Positions 24,478 through 32,798 of a stretch of DNA of 56,847 nt are shown piece after piece. A model generated the notes under the pieces. The model had not been told where the DNA came from, ran no database searches, and saw only the letters and a program-made list of their open reading frames with translations. The stretch lies in NCBI GenBank assembly GCA_945860955.1, contig CAMATH010000048.1, positions 1-56,847 of the forward strand. The letters are read 5' to 3'. Each line of letters opens with the position of its first letter. The first letter of the stretch is position 1. Origin of the DNA: Planctomicrobium piriforme. GTDB taxonomy: Bacteria > Planctomycetota > Planctomycetia > Planctomycetales > Planctomycetaceae. The position numbers and the translations under genes were made by a program.

Positions 24478-27435
24478 GTGATTCGCGTTCTCACAGGCTG
24501 GGCCAAAAACGCCTTTCTGCCCAAACGTCCTCGTCGTGTGATGTCGAATCGTTTCGGAGGGGCCGCCGAGGTTCTGGAATCGCGGCAGTTGCTGACACTC
24601 AGTTTCGGGACTCCGCTGGTCAACAGCGTACCCGCGGGGAAAGACGCGCTGATCGCCCTGCCGATCGTGAACAGCACGGCGAATCCGGTCAGCTACACCG
24701 TGCAGAGCGATACGGTCGGAGTCAGCGCGAGTGTCATCGCCCCGGGCAAAAGCGTCCTGATGCATGTCAGCGGGGTCGACAGCACGAATACCGCGTTCAC
24801 GGGCGATATCACACTGCGGCTGATCGACGACGGCAGTGTCCCCTTGACGCTGGCCCAGATCGAAGATCTGGTGAACACAGGCTTCTATAATGGCAAGACG
24901 TTTCACCGAGTCATCCCGGGTTTCGTCGCCCAGGGGGGGGACCCCAACGGGAATGGAACCGGCGGGAGCGGGAATAAAATTCCCGACGAATACAAGTCGA
25001 ATCTGACATTCACCGGCCAGGGAATGCTGGCGATGGCGAATTCGGGGGACGATACCGGTGATTCGCAGTTCTTCATCACGGCGATAGACGAAACGCTGTC
25101 GCAGCTCCCCCAAAATCTGAATTTCAATCACACGATCTTCGGGATTCTGACGAACGGTTTCGACACGTTCCGAAAGATGATGGCGACCCCGACCGGCGCG
25201 AACGACAAGCCGACAACCAACTTGGTGATCAACAGCGCGACCATCGTCAACGACACGCAATTCGGGGTACTGCGCGTCAGCCCGAGTTCCACCGCTGCCG
25301 CCGGGACGGCGAATCTCACCGTCACCGCGAACGATGGAAACGGCAACACGGCACAAAAAATCATTCCGGTTTCTGTCGTCGCCGACACGACCAACGATCG
25401 CGCCTTCCTGGGTTCCGTCAGCGATCAGACGGCGGTGCAGGGGAAACCGGTGCAGTTCACCGTGCAGGGCTTCGACAATGAAAACGACGCGTTGACGTTC
25501 GTGGTGAAGGACTCCGCCAGTTTCACAAGCAACAACGTCGGCAGCGCCCCCAGCAACGTGACGGTTCAAATTTCAACCGCGCCGGCGGCGAACGGAAATC
25601 CGTCGGTCGCGACGATCACGCTGACACCCGCCGTGACGTTTTCGGGAGAGGTGAATCTGACCGTCGCCGTTCGCGACCAGACGGCGCGGGATGGCACGTC
25701 GATCGACAGCCGGGTCAATTTCGACGGGCAGGCGATCAAACTGACGGTAACGGCAATCAATCATGCTCCGAACGCGCCGGGGGGTTCGGTTTCGACCCCC
25801 AGCAATACCGCCGTCAACATTCAGCTCCCTGGGGATGACGGCGACGCCGACAAGCCCCAGTTGCTGACGTATGAAATCGTCTCACAGCCGGCGACCGGAA
25901 CGATCTCGAACTTTGACGGAACCGCCGGCACTCTGGTCTATACTCCGGCTTCCGACACGTCGGGACTGGTGACGTTCACTTACCGCATCAAGGACAATGG
26001 CGGGACCGCCAACGGTGGCGAAGACACCAGCCCGATCGCGACGATGAATGTGAGCGTCGGGTCGATCACGCCGACCGCACTGGCGCTGACGGCCGGCAGT
26101 GACGACGGACTGTTCAACAACGACCGGGTGACCTCCGACGGAACTCCGACGTTCACCGCCAGCGCGCAACCCGGTTCGACCGTGACGTTCCGGGTGAATG
26201 ACACGACCAACGTCCCCGCGAGCGAAACGACCCCCGGCGTCTTCACCGCCACGCTCAATCCGTCGCAGTTGAAGGTGGGGGCCAACAGTCTGACAGCGAC
26301 CGCCACTTTGAATGGTTCAACCTCGATCGCGTCCACTCCACTCGCCTTCACATACACCCCCGACTACAGCCAGCTCTACACCGTCCCGGGCACGTTCGCC
26401 GCCTCGCAGCAACTCACGTTTCAACTGGTCGCGAAAAATTCCGCGTACCGCAGTGAGTTCGGATTGTACGTGGTCGATGGAGCCGGCGCTGTGGGTGGGG
26501 TCGCGGCCAGTTCGGGGGGCTATACCCAGGCCGCCCTTTCGAGCGCGACCCGGCAGGTGATCTTCGCTCCCGGCACCGCCCCGGGCGCGGTGAAGACCAT
26601 CACCCTCACTGGCGGTCAAATGGTGGGGTACTACCTCGCCGACAAAGCGACCGGCGCTGAGGCGCTCCGGTCCAATCCGAGCAACAAGGTGGGTGGCCCC
26701 AGTGTCTTCTTCAGCGTGGACGCCGCCAATCCCGACAAGATCGACCATGTGCACATTCTCGCCGACAATCAGTCGGCCCGCGCGCTGCTGTACTGGGAGG
26801 ACATGCGCGGGGGGGGCGATCGCGATTACAACGACATCGTGATCGGCGTCACCCCGGGAGCGACAGCGAGTGTGGGATCCGCCGAGGCGCTGCGACTCCC
26901 CAGTGCCGCCACTCAGACGGTCTCCACCTCGTTCAAGCTGCTCGCGGGTGACAACCCGACCAGCGGCGGGAAATCGAAGGCAGACGGTGAAATCGGACTG
27001 TTCTTCGTCACCGACGCGGGGGGGACCGTCAACGGGCTGGCCCCATCAGCCGCCGGCTACATCCAGGCGGTTCTGGGGAGCAACACCCGACAGACGCTGT
27101 TCAATACTGGGGACTCGCTGGGAACCCAGAAGACGCTTTCGTTGACGGGAGGTTCTCTGCTGGGCTGGTACTATATCCCAGGGGGAACGACCGCCAACGT
27201 GCTGGCGAACAACGCGACCAATGATCCCGCCAAGTCGCCCGTGGTCTTCATGTCGTTTGACGCAGCCAATCCGGATGATGCCTCGCACTTCCGTTGGTTT
27301 GGCACCGAGCGGAATGGGGTGACACACTCGGCAGGTGACGCCGAAGGCCCTTTGCGACTGCACCTTGTGGGTGGATTGAACACCGACACCGCCGCTCATG
27401 ACGATTACCAGATCGCGATCACACTGCCTGGCTAG
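24478..27435 (+). CDS. Secreted LEPR-xLL-like cyclophilin with Ig-like and DUF4114 domains
   Basis: 985 residues from a GTG at 24478. The N-terminus is basic (WAKNAFLPKRPRR) and contains VLESRQLLT at 32-40, a variant of the LEPR-xLL motif that marks many large exported planctomycete proteins. Residues about 95-260 are a cyclophilin-type peptidyl-prolyl isomerase domain (FYNGKTFHRVIPGFVAQGGD, GMLAMANSGDDTGDSQFFIT). Next come several Ig/cadherin-like repeats (with LVYTPASDTSGLVTFTYRI), then two DUF4114-like domains (about 640-790 and 800-980; the first with YWEDMRGGGDRDYNDIV, a Ca-binding-like Asp cluster). An ATG at 24541 is an alternative start. Surface adhesion or matrix folding is a plausible inference. 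Confidence 0.88.
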   Translation: MIRVLTGWAKNAFLPKRPRRVMSNRFGGAAEVLESRQLLTLSFGTPLVNSVPAGKDALIALPIVNSTANPVSYTVQSDTVGVSASVIAPGKSVLMHVSGVDSTNTAFTGDITLRLIDDGSVPLTLAQIEDLVNTGFYNGKTFHRVIPGFVAQGGDPNGNGTGGSGNKIPDEYKSNLTFTGQGMLAMANSGDDTGDSQFFITAIDETLSQLPQNLNFNHTIFGILTNGFDTFRKMMATPTGANDKPTTNLVINSATIVNDTQFGVLRVSPSSTAAAGTANLTVTANDGNGNTAQKIIPVSVVADTTNDRAFLGSVSDQTAVQGKPVQFTVQGFDNENDALTFVVKDSASFTSNNVGSAPSNVTVQISTAPAANGNPSVATITLTPAVTFSGEVNLTVAVRDQTARDGTSIDSRVNFDGQAIKLTVTAINHAPNAPGGSVSTPSNTAVNIQLPGDDGDADKPQLLTYEIVSQPATGTISNFDGTAGTLVYTPASDTSGLVTFTYRIKDNGGTANGGEDTSPIATMNVSVGSITPTALALTAGSDDGLFNNDRVTSDGTPTFTASAQPGSTVTFRVNDTTNVPASETTPGVFTATLNPSQLKVGANSLTATATLNGSTSIASTPLAFTYTPDYSQLYTVPGTFAASQQLTFQLVAKNSAYRSEFGLYVVDGAGAVGGVAASSGGYTQAALSSATRQVIFAPGTAPGAVKTITLTGGQMVGYYLADKATGAEALRSNPSNKVGGPSVFFSVDAANPDKIDHVHILADNQSARALLYWEDMRGGGDRDYNDIVIGVTPGATASVGSAEALRLPSAATQTVSTSFKLLAGDNPTSGGKSKADGEIGLFFVTDAGGTVNGLAPSAAGYIQAVLGSNTRQTLFNTGDSLGTQKTLSLTGGSLLGWYYIPGGTTANVLANNATNDPAKSPVVFMSFDAANPDDASHFRWFGTERNGVTHSAGDAEGPLRLHLVGGLNTDTAAHDDYQIAITLPG

Positions 27436-27509
27436 GGACGTGTCCTGCGAGTCGAATGACTTCCGTCGCGGGGACGGGAGGGATTGCGCATACCGGCTTG
27501 AATCGGATC

Positions 27510-27560
27510 CTTCTCCCCGCTCTCGGGGAGAAGGTGGCCGACAGGCCGGATTAGGGGAAT
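27510..27560. repeat. Dispersed hairpin repeat, CTTCTCCCC family
   Basis: CTTCTCCCCG at 27510-27519 pairs with CGGGGAGAAG at 27524-27533, followed by GTGGCCGACAGGCCGGATTA. It lies between convergent genes and may also help terminate transcription. This general sequence type is a common interspersed repeat in several GC-rich bacteria. Confidence 0.55.
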
Positions 27561-27700
27561 GCGGGGGAATTGCAAGTGGGGCCTCTTCCTTTTCCGCCGA
27601 ACTTCCTCAGGAAAATCCACAGGCATCACGGCAGGAATGGCGAGTGACCTCATCCTGTCCATCCCTTTCATCCTCTTCATCCGGTCAAATTTTCAATAAA

Positions 27701-28831
27701 TTACCGCACCCGCGAGCGGCGGCGCAGTGTGAAGATCGCGGCACCGGCGAGCGCGAACAACAGGAGCGAATCGCCGTCGCCGGTTGAGACGTATTGTATG
27801 ATCGGTTCCCGTTCGAGTGTCGACTGGATGGGACTGGGGGCGAACCAGAGGTCGTCGGTCCCCGGGCGGGGGGATGCGTGGTCTTCGAATTCGGTCAATC
27901 GCCAGGTTCCTGCGGGAGCCTCTCCTGGGAGTTTCAGGTTCGCGAGGATCTGGTCTCGTTGACCATCGGACAACGTGTTGGACCATTCCGCCCGGCCCGG
28001 CCAAGTGCCGTTCTCACCAATCGTTCCATTCACGCGGGCGTCCCCGATAAAGAAGACCCGCAAGAGTCGCGGAGTCCAGGGCTGAGGCTCGGGCTTGGGA
28101 GCTGCGGAATCGCCTGTCGCCCCTTCTGCCGCTGGTTCGCGATACGGGTAAAATGGCTTTTCCGTCTCAAACGACATGCAGACCGCCTGCGACTGAACTT
28201 GTGGTTCTCCTCCTTCGACTTTCGCGAACTTGAATGCCGTGATTTTCCAGCCCTGCGCGACGTAAGGCTTCATCCACTCGGTAAGTTTCGGAGTGGCCGG
28301 ATATCCACGCTCCTGAAGCCAGTTCGTGATCGCGTCGGCATCGTCGGCCGAGAGAACGACAGCGTCCTGGCCGGCGATTCGCTGTTCCGAATGAACGGTC
28401 ACACGGCGAGGTGCCGTGTCCGGGAGAGATGCGCTCCCCGGCGACGCTTTGTCCAGCGACATTTCGGCGCAACCGCAGCCTCCTCCCTGACTTTTCGGCT
28501 TTGGCTGATACACAATCCGCGGTTCGGTCAGCTTTGACAGTCCCGTGAACACCTCGGCGTTCACTTCCGTCAATTTTGGCACGGTCGGAGTGGGGACAAG
28601 GAACCCAAAGTCTTGGGCAGACGTTTCAAACGTCCCCCGCCGGACGAAGTGTTCTGTCTTGTTCGCGGCGTCCCATAAGATCAGTGCCGTTTCGCTGGCG
28701 ATCGAGACTTGCTCACCAGCCCGCGGGGCGGGGTAACAACCGTATCCTGTTGAACGGACGGCACCCAGAATGGTGATCGACGCGAGCAGAAACGTGGAAC
28801 TCCAGATCGCAGGTCGGTAGCGCGACGGCAT
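27701..28831 (-). CDS. DUF2330 protein, exported with C-terminal anchor
   Basis: 376 residues. Signal peptide at about 8-30 (STFLLASITILGAVRSTGYG), followed at once by CYPAPRAGEQVSIASETALILWD, the usual opening of DUF2330 proteins. Segments FETSAQDFGFLVPTPTVP and LPKL-like parts continue the family pattern, and a Cys-rich loop GGGCGCAEMS is present. The C-terminus has a hydrophobic helix and Arg-rich end (LLLFALAGAAIFTLRRRSR), resembling sorting or anchoring tails. The function of the family is unknown. It is a single gene, convergent to the cyclophilin-like gene and divergent from rpsF. Confidence 0.88.
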   Translation of the reverse strand: MPSRYRPAIWSSTFLLASITILGAVRSTGYGCYPAPRAGEQVSIASETALILWDAANKTEHFVRRGTFETSAQDFGFLVPTPTVPKLTEVNAEVFTGLSKLTEPRIVYQPKPKSQGGGCGCAEMSLDKASPGSASLPDTAPRRVTVHSEQRIAGQDAVVLSADDADAITNWLQERGYPATPKLTEWMKPYVAQGWKITAFKFAKVEGGEPQVQSQAVCMSFETEKPFYPYREPAAEGATGDSAAPKPEPQPWTPRLLRVFFIGDARVNGTIGENGTWPGRAEWSNTLSDGQRDQILANLKLPGEAPAGTWRLTEFEDHASPRPGTDDLWFAPSPIQSTLEREPIIQYVSTGDGDSLLLFALAGAAIFTLRRRSRVR

Positions 28832-29210
28832 GGCAATCTCCCGGGATGTTGTGACGGAATTGTTGGCGATTAGACGCGCGGAGGCTTGAATCTGTTCCCG
28901 GAATCAATCTTCATCACCCCACTCCGGGCAGGAATCCGCACCTCGCCCGACGCAATTCTTCCCCGGAATCTGAAGCCCGACCGGACCGCATGACGCAAAC
29001 CACTGCCCCATAATAGGATACAGCGCAACAGCCTTCCTCAGGCCCCGATCCATTCAGAGTTGCATTTCATCTACTCCTGCGAGATAATGCGGAGCTTGCG
29101 AATTTCGGTTTCGGCTCGTGCGCGGGGCGTTTCGAGTTGGGTCGAGTAGAAGAGTTCTGGGTACGTCGATCGCCGCGAGGGGTCGGGTACCGCGTTGAAG
29201 GAGAAGAGTT
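28832..29210. other. Divergent intergenic region and rpsF leader
   Basis: No gene. The region contains a predicted promoter for the rpsF operon at 29060-29088 and a leader of about 110 bases that could fold and carry ribosomal-protein autoregulation, though no known motif was confirmed. Confidence 0.45.
29060..29088 (+). promoter_or_regulatory. Predicted promoter of the rpsF-ssb-rplI operon
   Basis: TTGCAT at 29060-29065 and GATAAT at 29083-29088 with a 17-base spacer. It leaves a leader of roughly 115 bases before the rpsF start. Confidence 0.45.
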
Positions 29211-29630
29211 TTGCCTGCCGTGACGTACGAGGGGATGTTCCTGCTGGATAGCAACAAGTATGCGTCCAACCCGCAGGGGATGCTGGCGGAGGTGCAGTCG
29301 TTGCTCGAGAAGATCGGCGCGCAGGTGCTGGCGACACGTCCGTGGCAGGATGGGAAGTTGTCGTACGAGATTGAGGGGCACCGCAAGGGGCTTCACTATC
29401 TGACGTACTTCACCGCCGACAGTCGCCGGGTTCATGAACTGGACCGGATGGTGAAGTTGAGCGAGTCGATTCTGCGATTTCTGGTGATCAAGCTTCCGGA
29501 AAAGCTGGTGGGCCCGATGGTCGACATGGCGAATGGCCGGGGGGAAGTGATCACAACGTTCCACGACACCGACAGTTCGTCGATTCCCGATGGGATCCCG
29601 GCGGCGGTGGCGATCGAAACCGCCGGCTGA
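29211..29630 (+). CDS. rpsF: 30S ribosomal protein S6
   Basis: 139 residues. Primary binding partner of S18 in the platform of the small subunit. The sequence shows the S6 pattern: TYEGMFLLDSNK, a helix, then WQDGKLSYEIEGHRKGLHYLTYF, and FLVIKLPEKLV near residue 100. The start is TTG at 29211, because AAGGAG lies at 29198-29203, seven bases away; a GTG at 29220 would be 16 bases from it. A C-terminal tail of about 30 residues extends beyond the core. First gene of an operon with ssb and rplI. Confidence 0.95.
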   Translation: MPAVTYEGMFLLDSNKYASNPQGMLAEVQSLLEKIGAQVLATRPWQDGKLSYEIEGHRKGLHYLTYFTADSRRVHELDRMVKLSESILRFLVIKLPEKLVGPMVDMANGRGEVITTFHDTDSSSIPDGIPAAVAIETAG

Positions 29631-29671
29631 CGCGGCTGGCAGCACCTGCTTATTAGCCCAGAGGGCGAATG

Positions 29672-30184
29672 ATGGCCAGTTTTAACCGGGTCATTCTGGT
29701 GGGGAATATCACGCGCGACCCGCAAGTGAAGCGCACCCCCACGGGGATGGCGGTCACCGATCTCGGTTTGGCGGTGAATCGCTTCTGGTTTGACAAACAA
29801 ACGAATTCACGCAAAGAAGAAACGACGTTTGTCGACGTCACCTGCTGGGGCCGCGACGCGGAACTGGCGGGGGAATACCTGACCAAGGGGCGTCCGGTGC
29901 TGATCGAAGGCCGGTTGCAGCTCGACACTTGGGACGACAAAGCGACTGGCCAGAAGCGGAGCAAACTCCGCGTCGTGTGCGAGAAGATGCAATTCCTTGG
30001 CACCCGTGACGGTGGGGGCGGAGGGGGTGGTGGTTCCGGACGTGGAGCTCCCGCCCAATCCGGCGGGGACTCCTACTCGCCCCCCGGGGACGATTATGGT
30101 GGTCCCGAGCCAAGCTACGGTGGTTCTGGCGGTGGTGGCTACACTGCCCCGTCGGATCCCCCGCAAGACGACGTTCCGTTCTAA
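29672..30184 (+). CDS. ssb: Single-stranded DNA-binding protein
   Basis: 170 residues. OB-fold at 1-110 (ASFNRVILVGNITRDP, KEETTFVDVTCWGRDAELA, KGRPVLIEGRLQLDTW). A Gly/Pro/Ser/Tyr-rich linker (about 112-160) leads to the acidic tip DDVPF, the docking site for partner proteins in replication and repair. GAGGG lies six bases before the ATG at 29672; another ATG at 29669 is only three bases from it. Located 41 bases after rpsF. Confidence 0.96.
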   Translation: MASFNRVILVGNITRDPQVKRTPTGMAVTDLGLAVNRFWFDKQTNSRKEETTFVDVTCWGRDAELAGEYLTKGRPVLIEGRLQLDTWDDKATGQKRSKLRVVCEKMQFLGTRDGGGGGGGGSGRGAPAQSGGDSYSPPGDDYGGPEPSYGGSGGGGYTAPSDPPQDDVPF

Positions 30185-30203
30185 GACGGCGACCACTCAA
30201 CCT

Positions 30204-30266
30204 ACAGCGTCCACAATTCACAGCGTCCACAATCAACGGGGGACGCTGTGTTCGGTACACAGCGTC
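30204..30266 (+). promoter_or_regulatory. Direct/inverted repeat hairpin between ssb and rplI
   Basis: ACAGCGTCC occurs at 30204-30212 and 30220-30228, its exact complement GGACGCTGT at 30241-30249, and a shortened ACAGCGTC at 30259-30266. The mRNA can form competing 8-9 base-pair stems, which could affect processing or expression of rplI. No U-run follows, so it is not an intrinsic terminator. Confidence 0.5.
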
Positions 30267-30357
30267 GGTGAGACCGCGTTCTCCCGGCGAACCTCAAAAT
30301 TCTTCTGACACTCACTACGGACGCGGCGCTTCTCGTCGTCGCGAATGGAATTTGTTC

Positions 30358-30846
30358 ATGTCCACAACAACCAAGCAAACCGGCCGTCGCAACGTCGAAC
30401 TGATGCTCGCGGAAGATATCCCCACGCTGGGCAAGCAGGGAGAGATCGTTCAGGTTCGTCCTGGATACGCGCGCAACTTCCTGTTGCCTCAGGGACTGGC
30501 GACCGTCGCCACCGCCCACAACAAAATGATGGTCGAGAAGCACCGCGCCCGGATCGCCGAGATCGCGAAGAAGAAGCTGCAGGAGCTGCGGAAGCTGGCC
30601 GACATTGTTGGCAAATACAGCGTGACGATCGAGGCCCACGCCAACGAAGAGGGGCACCTCTATGGTTCGATCGGCGCTCCCGAGATCAGCAAGCAGCTCA
30701 AGACCGCCGGCTTTGACATCACCCCCGACATGGTTCGTCTCGACGGCCCACTCAAGGAACTGGCGATGTACACCGTCAAGATCCGCCTGCATGAAGAAGT
30801 TGAGACCGAATGCAAGGTGTGGGTGGTCCCGACCGCCACCAAGTGA
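30358..30846 (+). CDS. rplI: 50S ribosomal protein L9
   Basis: 162 residues. The N-terminal domain carries the L9 signature (VELMLAEDIPTLGKQGEIVQV, RPGYARNFLLPQGLA), followed by the long connecting helix (KMMVEKHRARIAEIAKKKLQ) and the C-terminal 23S-binding domain (LYGSIGAPEISKQLKTAGFDI). The ATG at 30358 starts the family core after a short N-terminal extension; an upstream GTG at 30268 adds residues without family resemblance. Last gene of the rpsF operon, 173 bases from ssb, and followed by a strong terminator. Confidence 0.95.
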   Translation: MSTTTKQTGRRNVELMLAEDIPTLGKQGEIVQVRPGYARNFLLPQGLATVATAHNKMMVEKHRARIAEIAKKKLQELRKLADIVGKYSVTIEAHANEEGHLYGSIGAPEISKQLKTAGFDITPDMVRLDGPLKELAMYTVKIRLHEEVETECKVWVVPTATK

Positions 30847-30920
30847 TTTTCAAGCGTCCGGAGGCCGGTTCGATACCAGCGTGATTCCTCGAACCCGTCG
30901 TTCCTTCGCAAGCGCTCGCG

Positions 30921-30955
30921 CAGGGCGGTCCAATTTGGGCCGCCCTGTTTTTTTT
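30921..30955 (+). terminator. Rho-independent terminator after rplI
   Basis: CAGGGCGGTCC (30921-30931), loop AATTT, GGGCCGCCCTG (30937-30947, one G-U pair), then eight T. Confidence 0.9.
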
Positions 30956-31133
30956 CATCGGTCCGCCCTGGAGGCGAAATTGGATGCCTCGGCCAGCGAG
31001 CGCAGCGAGTCGGCCGTGCGAACGTCACATGTCGATCGGGGTGTATTTGTCGCTCGGCCTCCATTCCGAGAACTCAACGAGCTGTGATATGATACTTGGC
31101 GGTCGTTCCGTTCAACGCTGTTGAGAGAATCTT

Positions 31134-31613
31134 GTGGCCGACTTCATCCAAAACCGACTCAAGGGATACAGCGACCGTTCGGGGCAACCGTTCGGGGACG
31201 ATCCTGCCAAGCGTCGGTCCGGGTCAGAGCCAGAGCTTCCCAGTGATTTCGGCAGGAACGGTGGGGACGGTGATTCGGACGACGGCGGTGAGGGGGGGGA
31301 CTCGAAAGGCCCAGACGACGGTCCGCAATCGAAAGAGACCAAGGAGTGGGACGCGGCACCGACCGAGGAGTTTCCCTACGTGAAAATCCCCAGCGTCGAA
31401 GCGCGCTGTGACGGGATTCTGGCATTTGTCGAACTCGATGCCCCACCCGCCTCCCGCCCGTCAGACTGGTCGACGCTGTCGGGAGAAATCCGCCGGGTGG
31501 TCAAGTCGATTCAAGACTGGTACCGGGCACACAAGTCGATCACAGTCTTTCAGGACTCGACTCTCGCGACAATCGAAATCCAGATTCAGGAGATCCGGGA
31601 ACTGGGGGGGTGA
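31134..31613 (+). CDS. Small acidic protein of unknown function
   Basis: 159 residues from a GTG at 31134 with GAGAGA a short distance upstream. Residues about 20-70 form an Asp/Gly/Ser/Glu-rich low-complexity segment (NGGDGDSDDGGEGGD); residues about 80-159 look folded and mixed alpha/beta (PYVKIPSVEARCDGILAFVEL, then IRRVVKSIQDWYRAHKSITV). No family was recognised. Codon use fits the neighbourhood and a frame this long with a coherent C-terminus supports a real gene. A TATGAT at 31087-31092 might be its -10 box, but no -35 was seen. Confidence 0.5.
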   Translation: MADFIQNRLKGYSDRSGQPFGDDPAKRRSGSEPELPSDFGRNGGDGDSDDGGEGGDSKGPDDGPQSKETKEWDAAPTEEFPYVKIPSVEARCDGILAFVELDAPPASRPSDWSTLSGEIRRVVKSIQDWYRAHKSITVFQDSTLATIEIQIQEIRELGG

Positions 31614-31773
31614 AACACACCCGTTTGTCTTTTGATTGTCCCACGGCTTGCGTCCTGACGCCGATAGTGTGCAATAGACACAGATTTCCCCCGCGTACAG
31701 ATTCAGCGGGCGGGAATCTTCGGAAGACTGACTGAAGAGCAAGCTGGTTACACCAGCCGGCTCGCTAGAACGT
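31614..31773 (+). ncRNA. Candidate structured RNA leader upstream of the PEP-CTERM gene
   Basis: No coding frame. Three stems precede a terminator: GTGT/ACAC around 31670-31684, a long hairpin pairing 31683-31694 with 31706-31716 (GATT-CCC-CCGC against GCGG-GGG-AATC with small bulges), and a clean two-part hairpin GAGC-AA-GCTGG (31737-31747), loop TTACA, CCAGC-CG-GCTC (31753-31763). With the terminator at 31774-31830 and the gene starting at 31860, the arrangement is that of an attenuator or riboswitch; an independent small RNA is the alternative. No known class was matched by eye. Confidence 0.4.
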
Positions 31774-31830
31774 AAACCGACGCAGCGGAATACTCCCCGA
31801 GTATTCCGCTGCGTCGGTTTTTTTTATTTT
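31774..31830 (+). terminator. Very strong Rho-independent terminator inside the leader
   Basis: A perfect 21-base-pair stem (31774-31794 with 31800-31820), loop CCCCG, then a T-rich tail TTTTTATTTT. It ends only 30 bases before the start codon of the ice-binding-like gene. Confidence 0.9.
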
Positions 31831-31859
31831 TTGATGTCCGCGACTTGAGGAGTTGAGCG

Positions 31860-32738
31860 ATGCGATGCCTGCCAGGGATTTGTTCGGTTTTCGCAGCAAT
31901 GACGCTGCTGACTTCACTCGCTCCTGCGGGACCGATTCTCGGTTCCGCCGGCAGCTTCGCGGTTCTCGGTGGCTCCACCATTACGAATACGGGTGCCACC
32001 ACGATTGATGGAAACGTGGGTCTTTCGCCAGGGTCGTCGATCACGGGATTCGGGTCCGTGACACTTGTGCCCCCGTCAGTCGTGCACAACACGGACGCCG
32101 TGGCATTGCAGGCGCAAATCGACAATACCGCGGCTTACAACGCGCTGGCGGGACTTGCTCGCACCGCGACCCTCACCGGGCAGAATCTCGGTGGGCTGAC
32201 GTTGGCACCCGGGATCTACTTTTTCGCCAGCTCCGCTCAACTGACGGGAACCCTGACGCTGGACGCCCAGGGGAACGACAACGCCTATTGGGTGTTTCAA
32301 ATTGGCAGCACGCTGACGACCGCCAGCGGCTCGGTAGTCACCATGATCAACACCGGGTCGAACAATGGCTCCGACAATGGCTTGTTTTGGCAGGTCGGAA
32401 GTTCGGCGACGCTGGGAACCAGTACCGACTTCGAAGGGAACATCCTGGCGCTCGCCAGTATCACCCTCAATACCAGCGCCACGATCCACAATGGCCGGGT
32501 GTTGGCGCAAACCGCCGCCGTGACGATGGATTCGAATACTGTCAGTATCCCGTCACCCTTCCCGAACATCGGGCCAGGGCTCAGTGGCGGCTTGGAATTC
32601 GACAGTCAGGGGCGTCTGGTCGAAGTCGTCTCCGGAAATCCGTTGCCGGTCGTTCCTGAACCGTCCACTCTGGTCCTGTCGGGTTGCGGGCTGGTGGGAC
32701 TGTGGAGCGTTCGAAGGCGAATTCGCCCTACGGTCTAA
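31860..32738 (+). CDS. Ice-binding-like (DUF3494) protein with PEP-CTERM tail
   Basis: 292 residues. Signal peptide at about 1-23 ([18 protein letters not shown]). Residues about 28-225 match the DUF3494 ice-binding-like beta-helix family: [52 protein letters not shown] and TFEGNILAL-like [15 protein letters not shown]. The C-terminus has the exosortase-type sorting signal: VPEPSTL at about 265, a hydrophobic helix, and RRRIRP. The protein should be processed at the cell envelope; no exosortase is in the window. AGGAG at 31848-31852 lies seven bases before the ATG. Many family members are adhesins rather than ice-binders, so the actual ligand is open. Confidence 0.9.
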   Translation: MRCLPGICSVFAAMTLLTSLAPAGPILGSAGSFAVLGGSTITNTGATTIDGNVGLSPGSSITGFGSVTLVPPSVVHNTDAVALQAQIDNTAAYNALAGLARTATLTGQNLGGLTLAPGIYFFASSAQLTGTLTLDAQGNDNAYWVFQIGSTLTTASGSVVTMINTGSNNGSDNGLFWQVGSSATLGTSTDFEGNILALASITLNTSATIHNGRVLAQTAAVTMDSNTVSIPSPFPNIGPGLSGGLEFDSQGRLVEVVSGNPLPVVPEPSTLVLSGCGLVGLWSVRRRIRPTV

Positions 32739-32798
32739 TGCCGGGGACCTCGAAGAGGACAGCGTACGACGCGGTTGTGGTCTGGCACTTCGACGAAT

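Noticed and set aside
30937-31133. Gene between rplI and the small acidic protein
   Set aside because: Overlapping frames are short and change composition; the terminator and a possible leader explain the space.
31614-31830. Known riboswitch classes (c-di-GMP GEMM, cobalamin, TPP, glycine, fluoride)
   Set aside because: None of their core sequence boxes could be found; the region was kept only as an unassigned structured leader.
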